DNA of 64,000 bases from Arabidopsis thaliana (taxonomy: Eukaryota > Streptophyta > Magnoliopsida > Brassicales > Brassicaceae). The translations under genes were made by a program, and so were the position numbers. The stretch is from contig NC_003075.7 of assembly GCF_000001735.4 (NCBI RefSeq), positions 4,341,001 through 4,405,000 on the forward strand. Reading direction: 5' to 3'. How positions within the stretch are numbered: the stretch's first letter is position 1; each line of letters begins with the position of its first letter. The notes below the pieces were generated by a model. The model was not told the origin of the DNA, did not search any database, and was given only the letters and a program-made list of their open reading frames with translations. This document shows positions 1-11,158 of the stretch, in pieces.

Positions 1-2
1 TT

Positions 3-77
3 GAGGACCTCAAAGACCGCTTGGACAAGAAAGATGCAGAGATCGCAAGGTTTATGGATGCACTTGGAAAGAAGTAA
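3..77 (+). CDS. 3' end of an unidentified coding region
   Basis: The frame starting at base 3 is open for 24 codons and ends in TAA at 75-77. The residues are charged and heptad-like (EDLKDRLDKKDAEIARFMDA, then LGKK), as in the C-terminal coiled coil of a transposon-encoded protein. The start lies outside the window, so the product cannot be named. It converges on the reverse-strand DUF1985 gene that ends at 586. Uninterrupted reading to a stop and clear codon structure favour a real exon, but 75 bases is little evidence. Confidence 0.45.
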   Translation, partial: EDLKDRLDKKDAEIARFMDALGKK

Positions 78-177
78 AATGATTTAATTGACTTTGTGAT
101 TGTATTTCCTTTTTATGTTGCAACAAGTATGTTAAAGTTTGAAACTATGTTGAATTCCTATTTCTAGAGTCATTTGT

Positions 178-412
178 ACCTTTTTAACTTGTTTTGAAGT
201 AATTTGTACCTCTTTCGGAATTGAGTTGTACCTCTCTATAAACTACTTGTACCTCTTTCGGAATTGAGTTGTACCTCTCTATAAACTACTTGTACCTCTT
301 TTTTGAACTCTCTTGTACTTGTTTTGAACTCATTTGTACTTGTTCTGACTTGTTAGTTGTACCTCTTTTGGAATTGAGTTGTACCTCACTATAAACTACG
401 TGTACTTTTTGT
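178..412. repeat. Short tandem repeats built on TTGTACCTC
   Basis: About ten copies of TTGTACCTC or close variants occur here. They include two back-to-back copies of a unit of about 43 bp that reads roughly TTGTACCTCTTTCGGAATTG followed by AGTTGTACCTCTCTATAAAC. The block lies in the noncoding space between the two convergent coding regions. The same GTAC core recurs in introns of the neighbouring gene and downstream of the Ulp1-like gene. The remaining space to 585 is AT-rich with several CATAAATAC-like words and no gene that I can see. Confidence 0.75.
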
Positions 413-585
413 TTTGAACATCATCCTAAATACCATAAATACCATAAAAACAAGATCAACCATCCTAAATACATAAGTAACATAAATCCCAAAACAACAT
501 GATCAATCATCCTAAATAACAAAAACACAAGTCTTCAATACATCCAAAATACATAAGTAAATCGTTCCCACAAACACACAAGTCT

Positions 586-3500
586 TCAATACATTTTTCT
601 CCAAACGTAAACCGGACCCTTGGTCCCTCTCATTCTCTCCGCGGTATAAGGTGGCTTGTGGAATCTCGATGGATTTATCTTACGCTTCTTTTTGCCACCT
701 TCATCCTCGTCCTCAGGATCCTCGTCTCTTTTCTTCTTCTCATTCTTCTTATCGTTGCACTTTCCCTTTCCCTTCCTCCCTTTCTTCTTCGTTTTCTTCT
801 TCAGCGTCTCATCATCGCCTTTATCCGCTTCAGTTTCCCTTTCAACTTGAACATCACCTTCAAAAGAAAAGACAACCATTCATAACCAACAAACATCATA
901 TATTAAAAAGATCAAAGATTGACAAAACAAACCATACCGATTGGAACATCCGGAACATAAAGAACCATGGCAGAACTCGGATCATCGGGCTCAACAAACT
1001 CGAGCACAAAACCCTCAGGCTCAACACCATCGGTCTCAACATCATGGGTCTCAACACCACCGGTCTCAACACCATCGGTCTCAACACCATCGGTCTCAAC
1101 AGCCTCGGGCTCAACATCATGGGTCTCATTAGCCTCGGGCTCAACATCATGGGTCTCATTAGCCTCGGGCTCAACATCATGGGTCTCATTAGCCTCGGGC
1201 TCAACACTAGCCTCGGGCTCAACACTAGCCTCGGTCTCAATAGCCACATTCACGTTCTTCTCCTTATTACCACCATCTTCCTTCTCCTTATTCACATCGG
1301 AATGGACCTTCTTCTCAAATGGAGGCACACTCTCACCGGCTTGTCTCCTTTCAATGGTTACAAGCCTTTCATTGTGTTCCGCCAACATCGCCATCACTCT
1401 CTTAAAGCCTTCATCAATAGCTTCCTTCAAAGAGCAAGAGCTACTGCTGCCCGGAACATCCGGAACATGTCTCGGAACATTCTCTTCCTCCATTTGCTCG
1501 CCGCCGCTTCGAGCCCGGACATCCGCTTCAAACATATCCTTCCAGAAGAATCTCTTCCTCTCTTTGATCAAACGGTTTCTCCAGCTATCGACAACCGGAT
1601 CAACAAACCCTATCCCATCATCAACATGATCACCATCTACAATCCGCCTCAACAAATCTTTCTCCTCGTAATCCGATTCCAAAACGCTAGAGATAACCTA
1701 TACAAATTCACACATCAAAAATAATCATATTCTAGCTCATAGATAACTGGGACAACTCTAGAGAGAACTGGGACAACTCGTACCTTTACACTTCCAAGCT
1801 CCTCGTTTATCTCTTCCAACGAGAACCCTTTCATGACACTACTAGAGAATTTGGCCTTACACATTCCCGGACACTCATTCTCGAACCTTACAAGGTCTCT
1901 AAACTTTTGTCCCAAATGTGGAATAGCCTCAAAAGGCAAAATCTACACATTCAAAGTAAAAGTCACATTAGTATTATTTTTAAGTCTACTAATGCATCTT
2001 ATAATGGATATTACTCTAAATTGTGTCCTCTAATGGAAGAATAAATCCGGAGAAACAAGTCTGCAATTTTGCTTTCCCTTTCATCGATTTCATTACCGAC
2101 TTGATACCTTCCATACATCCATCAAATGTGAAAGGACCCCATGGGAATGTCTCACATGCACGCACATCATCAACAATCTTCAGAAAGAATTTGTCAATGT
2201 TTCCATCAGCCTTTGACTTGGCCGCGATCACCTTGCACAAAAAAGCAAGATAGCCAACTTCTTCCTATCTGTCTTCTTCTTTTCTTCACATTTCTTCATT
2301 TCATCCAACTTTTTCGCAACATCAACGATCTTAATCCCAGATACCTTCTTAAAGATCTTTTTGGCAAACTTCAAATCTGCATCCACGATCTTCATACTCG
2401 GTTGCAACTCCTCCGGGTAATCATGACAATCGAAACCACATAACAATGCATGCTCTTTAATGGAATACCTAATAGGCACTCCATTAACCACAAACCAGCA
2501 CTCCCTATCCATCTCTGTCTGTGCTGTGCGAAGCAAAAGCATCCACAAGCCTTGGGTCTTGTGGTTTTTCTCCTCAGGCATGTGGAATACATGCCTAAAC
2601 TGTGGATGCGCCTTGAACCATGGCAAATCTTCTTTAAACTCCTCCAAATACTTCACTGTCTGCTGCACAGTGCATCTCGTCCCTATCTTACACGTCTTCA
2701 CGTATTCGCTTGGACTAAAGAACATCCTCTTCGGCTGCATTGGTTGTTCCTCATCATCAAGTTCCTGAAATTTCATACACAAACATACAATTAATATTTT
2801 GCTGTACTACTTGTACTAGTTATCTCATAACAACATTATCAACTTTTCTCAGAATTGAAACTATACGTATTAAATTTATGCACCAATCATACAATTAAAT
2901 TCATGCACCAATCAAACAAACCAATGTATGATCACGTTAACGTATAAATCCATGCACCAATCACATAAGTTGAAACTATACTATTAAGTTGTCCTAAGTG
3001 TTTTCTAGTTGTCCCTATACACTACTTTCAATATTCAAACAAAATTTTCAGAAATTAATGTTACCTCAGGGTTTTCTTCTTCCCTTTCTTTTTCCTCTTC
3101 TTGAGGGTTTTCTTCCATCCCGTGAGATGGCATTGGTTCATCATCATCAATTTCCTGAAAATTCATACACAACCATAAAATTAATATTTCTCGTTATCTC
3201 AGACCAACATTATAAACTTTTCTCAGAATCCAATTTTCTAATGCAAATCAATGTATGATTGATCACGTATAAATCCATGCATGCACCAATCAAACAAACC
3301 AATACTATTAAGTTGTACTCATTGTTTTCTAGTTGTCTCTATACACTATTTTCAATATTCAAACACAATTTACAGAAATAACCATTTACCTCAGATTCTT
3401 CTTCTTCCCCTTCTTTTTCCTCTTCTTTAGGGTTTTCTTCCATCCCCTGAGACTGCATTGGTTCCACATCATCACCTTCCTGAAAATTCATACACAACCA

Positions 3501-4237
3501 TAAAATTAATATTTCGCGTTATCTCAGACCAACATTATAAACTTTTCTCAGAATCCAATTTTCTAATGCAAATTAATGTATGATTGATCACATATAAATT
3601 CATGCATCCACCAATCAAACAAACCAATACTATTAAGTTGTACTCATTGTTTTCTAGTTGTTCCTATACACTACTTTCAATATTCAAACACAATTTACAG
3701 AAATAACCATTTACCTCAGATTCTTCTTCTTCTTCCCCTTCTTTTTCCTCTTCTTCAGGGTTTTCTTCCATCCCCTGAGACTGCATTGGTTCCTCATCAT
3801 CAACTTCCTGAAAATTCATACATAACCATAAAATTAATATTTCGTTGTGCTACTTGTACTAGTTATCTCAGAACAACATTATCAACTTTTCTCAGAATTC
3901 AATTTTCTAATGTAACCCAATGTATGATTAATCACGTATATCCACGCACCAATTACACAGACCTATACTATTAACTTGTACTCATTGTTTTCTAGTTGTA
4001 CCTAAACACTACATCAATATTCACACAAAATTTTCATAAATTTGTATATACCTCAGAAATCTTTTCTTCTTCCGGTTCGTGAAGGTTTTTCGGAGGCTCT
4101 TGTTCACAGTTTTCGTCTTCAAATTTGTTTTCCTCGGCTGCAACTTCTTCACGGTTCATATCTGCTTCACGGATGATCGTGACCCTCTCGTCTTCACTTT
4201 CACTCGAACTAGGAGTGACTAGCCTTACACGACCCAT
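586..4237 (-). pseudogene. DUF1985-domain transposon gene, frameshifted, no Ulp1 domain
   Basis: This is a multi-exon reverse-strand gene. The likely start is the ATG at 4237 (MGRVRLVTPSSSESEDE). Exon 1 (4052-4237) is followed by three duplicated acidic exons (3715-3807, 3390-3479, 3065-3154), all phase 0 with GAG/GT donors and CAG/GAA acceptors. The long exon from 2764 carries the DUF1985 core (residues such as WFVVNGVPIRYSIKEHALLC). It is broken near 2235-2245, where a run of six T needs one more T to stay in frame. Downstream exons read IPHLGQKFRDLVRFENECPG (about 1790-1945), then an acidic stretch with VEPEANETHD repeats (about 930-1695), then a basic tail ending in TGA at 586-588. The join near 1945-2035 is unclear because a TAG lies just before the expected donor. 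No C48 protease domain follows. DUF1985 proteins are typical of plant Mutator-like elements; their function here is unknown. Confidence 0.75.
2767..4051 (-). repeat. Serial exon-plus-intron duplication, units of about 325-330 bp
   Basis: An acidic exon of 90-93 bp and its intron of about 235-245 bp occur as three neighbouring copies (exons 3065-3154, 3390-3479, 3715-3807), and the start of the DUF1985 exon at 2764 resembles the same exon start. Each exon is a multiple of three and begins with codons for E-V/I/G-D-D-E-(E/P). Introns share words such as TAAAATTAATATTTCG and CATTGTTTTCTAGTTGT (forward strand). Copies differ by scattered substitutions and small indels, so the duplications are not recent assembly artefacts. 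Confidence 0.85.
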
Positions 4238-4861
4238 GATTACCTTGCAAAACCACTCAAAAATCAAGGAAACCGTTCAATCAACACAACGAAAACCTAT
4301 TCTAATGTTTCAAATCAAAAACCGCTCCAATTTCTATACTTAAAGCCCTATTCGACACTTACAATTTGGAACGCCGGCGGTTTGGAACGCCGACGGTTTG
4401 GAACAGCAGCGGTCACGGCGGAATTGCAACGGCGGCTAAACGGGATGAACGACTAGGCGAAATCGAACACGAGCCACACAATCGGCGACGGAGAGAGAAG
4501 AGAAAGTCGGCGACGGTGAACTGAACGGAGAGAGAAGAGAAAGTCGACGGCTTTGGATGAGAAGTTCGCCGGAATCGAAACGAGAGAGTTGAGAGTTGAG
4601 AGTAGTGAGCGTCGACGGTTTTTTTGAAAAGTTACTTAGGTTAAAAAAAATTGATTTGGGGGAAACCCAATAATACTGGGTCGGATTCTGGGCTAACCCG
4701 TGAACTGTGGTTGGATCCTGTAGTTTCACTAAGTCACCGAGGTTATATGGTAATCTCCCTCTGTTTTGGTATTTAAAAATAAATCAAAAAGAAATTCATT
4801 TTTTTGGGTGGCAAAATGGAATTTTTTTTCCCGGATGATGGTAAAATAGATAAAAATCCGA
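4238..4861. other. 5' flank of the DUF1985 gene, no gene seen
   Basis: This stretch would hold the leader and promoter of the reverse-strand gene starting at 4237. It contains a small GC-rich repeat near 4365-4435 (GGAACGCCGGCGG and variants) and a duplicated GAGAGAAGAGAAAGTCG word near 4490-4545. Reverse-strand open frames here have no recognisable content. Confidence 0.5.
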
Positions 4862-5126
4862 TATAACCTTTCTTGACTCCCAGATCTGATCTTTAACGAG
4901 TTTGCCCTGAAGAGTGATGGTCCGTGTCTGAAACTCCATACTAATGGTTGATTTTGACTCATAACAGAACTCCATTGTGTAAAACGTGAGTGGAACTGCG
5001 TTTTCCCTACAACATTAAATCTCCAATGACCACCACCTTGAACACGTAATCGATCTTTTCTGGCATCGTCGGTTTCTTTACGTGTTTATTATTCTCCGGT
5101 GACTCACCGCTCATCTCTTCGTTCAT
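4862..5126 (-). pseudogene. RABA3-like Rab GTPase, 5' gene fragment
   Basis: On the reverse strand an ATG at 5126 opens MNEEMSGESPENNKHVKK and continues to KIDYVFKVVVIGD, the start of a Rab11-type small GTPase up to the P-loop. I recall this N-terminus as essentially that of Arabidopsis RABA3. At the P-loop the sequence is rearranged (GGAGATTTAATGTTGTAGGG), destroying the GDSAVGK motif. It then resumes with GGGAAAACGCAG, FCYESKST, EFQTRTITLQGKLVK and a damaged switch II (SQERLYR), and homology stops near 4862. Known Rab GTPases of this group act in vesicle traffic from the trans-Golgi network; this copy lacks most of the fold and cannot work. It probably was captured by, or fell into, the surrounding transposon. 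Confidence 0.85.
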
Positions 5127-5461
5127 TATTGCGGTGATGAAGAAAACAACTAGTATAAAGTTTGAGTCTCGTTTGAGTAAAGTGAGAGTGAGTGAAAAAG
5201 TGTGAAACAAAGAAATGAGAAGAAAAAAGGTTCGAGTGTTAAATTTGGTTTAATACAGTTTAGTACGAATTAACCGAATCAATCTAAACCAAAGCGAGTT
5301 AACAAAAATCTGAACCATTTCGATTCGGTAGATTAGTTGGATGAAAAGTCATTATAACCATCGAAACCAAATTTAAAAATAAAACCTGCTTCGAACCAAA
5401 ATTTCGTAAATTTGATTTGGTTTTAGTCGTAAAAAGTGTTATATGAAGACAACAACAATGT
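5127..5461. other. Leader side of the RABA3-like fragment and AT-rich spacer
   Basis: Bases just above 5126 may be the transcribed leader of the captured Rab gene, since sequence identity to that gene would be expected to extend upstream. From about 5,240 to 5,450 the DNA is AT-rich with degenerate AACCAAATT/AAACCAAA words. No gene is seen. Confidence 0.35.
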
Positions 5462-5812
5462 TGTAACGCCCCGACTGCCTCTACCAGTGGGCTCCACATC
5501 TTTTTCAGGTCTATGGGCCCATCCCTGTCCGACGCTCGGTGAGCCATGTCCGGAAGACTTTAAAGACTTGTTACCATCCCTACAAATAAGCACATGATCT
5601 TTTCTATGCTTTATCCTCACAATGGTTCCGACAATTACTTCCCAGAAGGTCACCCATCCTGAAACTACTCCAGTCTAAGCACGCTTATCTGTGGAGTTCT
5701 CTTGGGATGTTTTACCGAAAATATAAGTGCATATTGGTGACGTAGGTGGCCAAATCAATTCTTTTAAACCTCTCCGCATGCATCACGATATTTCTGAAAT
5801 CGGGGTGTTACA
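5462..5812 (-). mobile_element. Cassandra TRIM solo LTR (5S-bearing)
   Basis: A 351-bp unit begins TGTAACGCCCCGACTG and ends ATCGGGGTGTTACA, so its ends are an inverted repeat of TGTAAC-CCC type. It contains a 5S rRNA-like block in reverse orientation. These are the hallmarks of Cassandra, a non-coding terminal-repeat retrotransposon in miniature with 5S RNA inside its LTRs. Flanks AATGT (5457-5461) and AATGC (5813-5817) are a plausible 5-bp target duplication with one change. No internal region or second LTR is present, so this is a solo LTR left by recombination. Orientation is assigned from the 5S strand. Confidence 0.85.
5630..5748 (-). pseudogene. 5S rRNA-like block inside the Cassandra LTR
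   Basis: The reverse strand reads AAGCGTGCTTAGACTGGAG then AGGATGGGTGACCTTCTGGG. These correspond to the box A region and box C of the internal RNA polymerase III promoter of plant 5S rRNA. The 5' end is diverged (near CATATTGGTG in forward reading) and the 3' end fades near 5630, so boundaries are approximate. It is a retroelement module, not a cellular 5S gene. Confidence 0.85.
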
Positions 5813-6341
5813 AATGCTCTGTGCATTATTTTAATTAGTTTTTTATATGATGCTAAATGATTATAAAATGGTTTAATATAGTTGTGGCATGTGGGCATGG
5901 ACCGACATAGTTGAAAAACATTATTATTTTGCTAAATCAATATATTGATACAACATGAAACCCACGAGGGCTTCTTAGAGAAGTGGACACTTTTTAGAAA
6001 GTTATTTGGAAACTAGGTACTTTTTGTAGAAATTAAAGATATGAGTATTTTATGTTGGGTTTGTGAGATAGAAAAGATGTGAGATAGAGAATATATAACT
6101 AAAATCCAAAATATGAGTCAAAAACTATTGTAACCTTATGTTGGAAAAAAAAATTTCGTTTAGGTTCAAAAATTTAGGACTAATGGATCTAATAATATTT
6201 TCCGTAGCCATATACTCTATTTTGTGGTACACTTAAAATGATTTATGTTGTATTCCATTTTTTTTTGCCCAATTATTCAGACGAGTAAACCCAAAATTGT
6301 TTCAGTTTGGTCATTTCCGTTTATCACGAAAACCCTAGCCT
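5813..6341. other. AT-rich flank upstream of the DUF1985-Ulp1 pseudogene
   Basis: Low-complexity AT-rich DNA leads to a typical plant leader sequence just before 6342 (ACGAAAACCCTAGCCTC). I see no gene; it may include the former promoter of the downstream gene. Confidence 0.5.
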
Positions 6342-7933
6342 CATGGCCTCAACAAATTCAATAGAGAACCACTTTGAGTCGTTTGAGAAGACAGCAAATT
6401 CTTATGGCCTCAACTAGAAAGGATGATGATATTAGGACAACTCGTAGTGGTGTGAAATGCAAGAAAGAAGAGATTAGCGAAGCAAGTGAGTCGTTGTTGT
6501 TGTGTTTTTTGAATATTGTTTGTCATTTCAAGGTCGTTGGTGTTTAATTCAAATGTTATTTTTACTAGTCTCGGTATAAATGTCATGTTGTTAATTAAAT
6601 CACAAACCCTTCTTCCGTCGACTTTGAAGGATTCGTGAATTGAGGACTGCGTGGACCATGGACTTCTAGAGAGACTCCTTGGAAGAGGTTTCTATTCCAA
6701 GGAAGCAAGGCTGAACATATATACGTCACCTGAGCTCTTAGGAGAAATTGCTGAGTTCTTTGGGCAGTACATCAGACTTCGAGCGGCTGTTAAAATCTTA
6801 ATTTGGGAAATCTTTCAAGTATCCAGTATGCCAAACCGCTCACTCCGCCAAACTGATCCATGGTTTGTTAGCTAGACAGCTAGTGATGAAGAAGAGGCAC
6901 GAATTATAGTTTGTTTTTGGAGGAAAGCCTCTCAGGTTCTCTTTGTGAGAATTCACATTACAAATGGGTTGTAATGTCGACCAATTCCTCGTAAAGAGGA
7001 AATCATATCCCATCAGAACAAAGATTCCAAGCCTGTTTGGAACAGCTTGTTTGGTTCAAAAAAAGATGTTACTATTTCCGATGTTTTGGATATGCTAAGA
7101 AAAGATGTCAAGTTGCCCGATGCTTAGAAGATGTCTTGTTGGAAGCGGTTTTGCCTAGTTTTGATACTTATGGTGGATGGTGTGATAATTTGTAGTAACA
7201 AGTACTTAAACATAACACTAGAATATGTTAAGATGTTTGATGATGTTAAGTTCTTCTTATCATACTTGTGGGGGAGAGTAGCTTTCACGACAACAATGGA
7301 GAGGTTTGAACCTCCTACTCACTGATCCCCTCACATAGCTTAAAGTCCGTCTAAAACAACGAAGCAGCCGTTGTTATGAATTTCCATTGGCACTCCAAAT
7401 GATGGAGGTTGAGGCAATTCCACTTATGGTCTCTAAGCTACCGGATCCAGATGACAAGCGTGATTATACTCAGATGACATATGACGATCTGGGCACAAAA
7501 GTGATCCTACATCAAAAAGACATCATCCAGTTTGAATCTGATGCACAGGTAATGTACACTACTCTTAAGCATTATATATTCTTAAATATGGTGTACCGCT
7601 TTGTAAGTGTCCACTGTTATGTTGTACACCAATTTATCACAATTTTTTACATTGTGTAAGATCTGTATTTTTCAGTTGAAGGTTGCTTACACGCTTGTGG
7701 GTGATGAGGGCGTGGAATACATGGATGTTGGGTGGGATGACGATGTTGTAGATGAGAAGGTGAATTATATGAAGAAGCTGCTAATGGAAGAACATGAATT
7801 TACTTAGTTTGAATGGCCAGGTCGAGACACATATATTAGTGTTACTAAGAAAGTTGGTACAAAAAAGATACTAGTGGACTGGTGCCTCTTACCCCAGGGT
7901 GTGTTAAGAAAGCGCTTATTATGCGAGGTGGAG
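6342..7933 (+). pseudogene. DUF1985-Ulp1 transposon gene, 5' half
   Basis: Candidate starts are ATG 6342 or ATG 6403 (both MAST...). After an intron the DUF1985 domain is recognisable in pieces: RLNIYTSPELL near 6700, PVCQTAHSAKLIHGLLARQL near 6825-6885, FVFGGKPLRFSL near 6910-6945, VLPSFDTYGGWCDNL near 7150-7195, EYVKMFDDVKFFLSYLWGR near 7219-7275, and EVEAIPLMVSKLPDPDDKRD near 7405-7465. In-frame stops at 6907-6909 (TAG where the family has Trp) and 6946-6948 (TGA where Arg is usual) break it, with others and frameshifts beyond. An intron runs from about 7549 to 7675. The gene is cut at 7933 by the 45.3-kb insertion and resumes at 53254 in the same frame (CVKKALIMRGGV, then KKESVRRGGHVEKN). 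Genes of this type belong to Mutator-like elements. Confidence 0.85.
7929..7933. repeat. Left target-site duplication of element E (TGGAG)
   Basis: TGGAG stands directly before the LTR start TGATAAGCAGG and is repeated at 53249-53253 directly after the LTR end TGTTATCA. Five bases is the expected duplication length for an LTR retrotransposon. Confidence 0.85.
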
Positions 7934-9513
7934 TGATAAGCAGGTTTTTTAGGCCTACTTATATGCTGAACGGTGTGAGGTTGAGTTCAATTCCCCTACA
8001 AACACTAACATGTCGATGCAGCTATAGGGGGTGTCAATCCAGTCCACTGTTATTGCTAGCAATCAAGACGTGTAAAGAGGCAACTAAGTCAAGCCAGATT
8101 ATAATGATGATGGGTTTCTAGTAACAATCCTAGGTCAAGATTCAAACAAGTAAAAATGAGAACTTAAGAGCCCTACTCGATCATTGGGTCGAGTAGAATC
8201 AACATGCAGAACTAAAATGCAATCAACAAAGGATACAAATAGGGATACAAATAACAGGTAAATGAAAGTGCAATCAACAGGGGATACAAATAAATCTAAT
8301 AGAAGTTCTAAGGATGGATTCATTGATAAGGGCAACTCTAGGGTTCATCAGATGGCTAATAGGTGAAAGGTAGATACCCTTGACGATAGATTCAAAAACC
8401 GGGTCTATCCACTGTCGTGACAGAGACCCCCATAACTCTACCACTTCCTAATCTGAACTGTCGTTGATGAAACATAGCAGAGCAGGGTTTAAGAAATAAT
8501 CTACCAAAGCCAATAAGCAGACAAGCCAATGTCTTGGTCGAGTCTACAAATCTCTGGAATTCGTAGATCAGACATCCATCTGAACGTCTTTGGATGTTGG
8601 ACGTCTATGATCGAATCTCCACATTAGCCAGCGAAAACCGCATAGGGGCCAAGCGAATCCAGAAGGGTTCTAACCTAATCTTAACCACCTAACTAACCTA
8701 GAGATTACCCTAATATAATCCGTCCTCAAGAACCCTAATCACTACTCAAGCAACATTCTCAAGAACACAAACCCAAAAATTACTTAAATCATACCAAAAT
8801 GTAGATCTAAACAAACTAAACAACTTTACTTAAACAACTAAATGCAAAAACGAAATAGATTAAGAGTAATTAAGTTTTGAAGATTCATAAACACAAAGAA
8901 AAATTAAAGGATAAAAGCTGGATCCCTTGGACAAACCCCAAAGTAATTTATTTATACTAAAATATTAAAAACCCTAGATTTACTAGAGGATAAGAGACTT
9001 GAGGCGGTTTGGGCGAATGCTCGATCTTGGGGATCGAGTAATGAGGGTGCTGCAATGATCGAGTAGATATTTCTTCCTCTCCTATCCGTATGCTCAGATG
9101 TCTTGTTGAGTGGGGAATGAGGAGGATCCAAAGACGCTTTGATAGATCAACAAGTCTTGTAGAGTTTATCACCCTTGGTCGAGTAAATGGGTCGAGTAGA
9201 GGATCGAGCAGGAGGGGCAAGTAGATCATTCTGCTGCTTCATCTGAGGCTGCCTTGATCGAGTAAGAGGGTCGAGTAAACTGCAGCCACCTCTGTAGCTG
9301 CCTGGATCGAGTGGATGGGTCGAGTAGAGTCCTTTTTATCTCTTTGTGCACCTAAAAACACACCAAAACATGCAATGCGTATGCAAGATGATCCTAGATG
9401 CCTAAGTATGCAAAATAAGCTAAAATGGTGCAAAATGATATGATACAATGAGCAAATGCAAAGCTAAATGATGATAAATACACACCTAGAATGAGTAAAA
9501 TACAGTGTTATCA
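7934..9513 (-). repeat. Element E, 3' LTR (complete, 1,580 bp)
   Basis: In element orientation it starts TGATAACACTG next to the polypurine tract and ends CTTATCA next to the TGGAG duplication, so terminal TG/CA is present. Its 5' portion matches the LTR copies at 44332-45393, 51281-52233 and 52234-53248. It is rich in the word CTCGA (ACTCGACC and its complement), repeated many times between 8160 and 9330. The part nearest 7934 is found only here. Confidence 0.85.
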
Positions 9514-9528
9514 ACTCCCCCAAACTTA
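9514..9528 (-). other. Element E polypurine tract
   Basis: Reverse strand reads TAAGTTTGGGGGAGT immediately before the LTR start TGATAACACTG. This is the expected primer for plus-strand DNA synthesis. Confidence 0.8.
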
Positions 9529-11158
9529 TCTCTTACTTGCCCTCAAGCAAACAAAAAATCTTAAGTTGAAGGAGAGGTTTGAAGGCGGGGATTCAAAAAC
9601 CGAAGCATGCATATAGAACGGGTAAGCTCATTGTCCAGGTAGCTAATTCTAGGTTGCAAGATGATAGACCTTTACTTAAAAACGTTAGCCATACTCGTCA
9701 CAGTGCAACCTAACAATTGCCTTAATCTATTCAAGCATTCTCATCAACCAATTCCCTTTAACATTCATTAAGCACGAACAGTGGATCAAGCAATGCAATG
9801 GTTATGAACTCACTTGGTTTCGGGCTTAGGCGAAGAGACAAAAATGGTCCCTCTAGTGATTGGTTGAGTAATAGGGGACTCTCAGAGAAAAGATTGAGCT
9901 TCAGCAGAATGCTAAAGGTAAAAGCCAATGGACACATACAAGAACAGACTCCCATCTACCCAATGATATAGTATGATAGCTCAGAACATGATCCCAGTCC
10001 CATAGATGTCGTAATTCTACCCTTTTTCTCATTCTTTCTCTCTTTTGGTTCAAGTTCTAAGGGGTTGTTCTTTGAAACGATTTAAGAGTCTAGCGGGTTT
10101 GGTTTTATACTTTGACGAACTTAAGGCTTTTTTTTCTAATCTTAGCACATAGGGCGTTTTACCCTTTTTTTTGAATCACAATGCCTAACTTCTTTGAATT
10201 CCAAACCCTTTACTAGACTTAACACTTTTGTATCCCCCTTAGAACTCTAAACTCTTACTCTTTTTTTTTTTTCTTTTCTTTTCATTCTCATTCCCATTCA
10301 TTCAATACACAATCCCAATCCCGAATACAAGTCTCCACTTAGTCCTAGCAAACCCAAAAAGCGTAAGCTAGGTCTACATGAAAGACTGCTCTTGTCGGCT
10401 CATACCTAACACGTTATACCAAGCTCAATCAAAACAGACCTCACAATCACACACAAATGATCTTTGACTTAAAATAAGGCTTGGCTAAGGGTATGAGAAA
10501 TTGCTCTAAAAATGAGAGACAACTACTTGGATTAACAGAGGGTGGTGAAGTGAATAAGATAATCCAAGTATGTATATGGTAGCCATGAGTTCACAAACAA
10601 TGCATAGATATGATAATTGCAAATTCAGTTCAGGTTCTAATAGATAGGGAATGGCATCAGATAAGCGAGTTTCGAATCAAAGTAGTATAGTCAAGTTACA
10701 AATTCAAAGCAGGGTGCAGTCTTACTTCAGAGATACAATCGGTTATGCAACAGAGAACTAACAACCTGGGCATTGAACTTACTTCATTGAATCAAAACAT
10801 GCTTATCGGTTTGAAATCATCATTATCCCCTATGCAAATGAGCAATCCTAAATGCAAGGACACTATATACAATCCTAAAATGAAATGCAATCTACATGAC
10901 ACTCTGTTTATGTGAAATCATTTTCTGAAAAAATTTCAAATTTTTTTGGTTTTTCTATGTCTTAGATGATGCAAAATTTAAAATAAGAAAAGAGAACACA
11001 ATGTTAAACATGTCTTGAACCCTCCCCCAAACTTAAATTACACAGTCCCTTGTATAATAAAAATCTGAAAGAGAATTCAAGACCAAAACAAACAACACAC
11101 AAAGAAAAATAAAAAGTTAATCGTATGTACAATGGTTGAGGTGGTGTTACCTCAGTGA
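9529..11158 (-). other. Element E 3' noncoding region
   Basis: This 1.6-kb stretch between the end of ORF1 and the polypurine tract has no coding content. It carries a second purine-rich AAGTTTGGGGGAGGG on the reverse strand near 11,020-11,035, pyrimidine runs near 10,130 and 10,255-10,285, and matches, in inverted orientation, 50,008-51,280 in E'. Confidence 0.7.

Noticed and set aside
651..1724. Long forward open frames opposite the DUF1985 gene tail
   Set aside because: They are antisense shadows of the in-frame acidic repeats on the reverse strand; no motif of their own.
4436..4729. Reverse open frame upstream of the DUF1985 gene
   Set aside because: Low-complexity, repeated GAGAGAAGAGAAAG words; no conserved content.
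5630..5748. Cellular 5S rRNA gene
   Set aside because: Ends are diverged and it sits inside an LTR with Cassandra termini.
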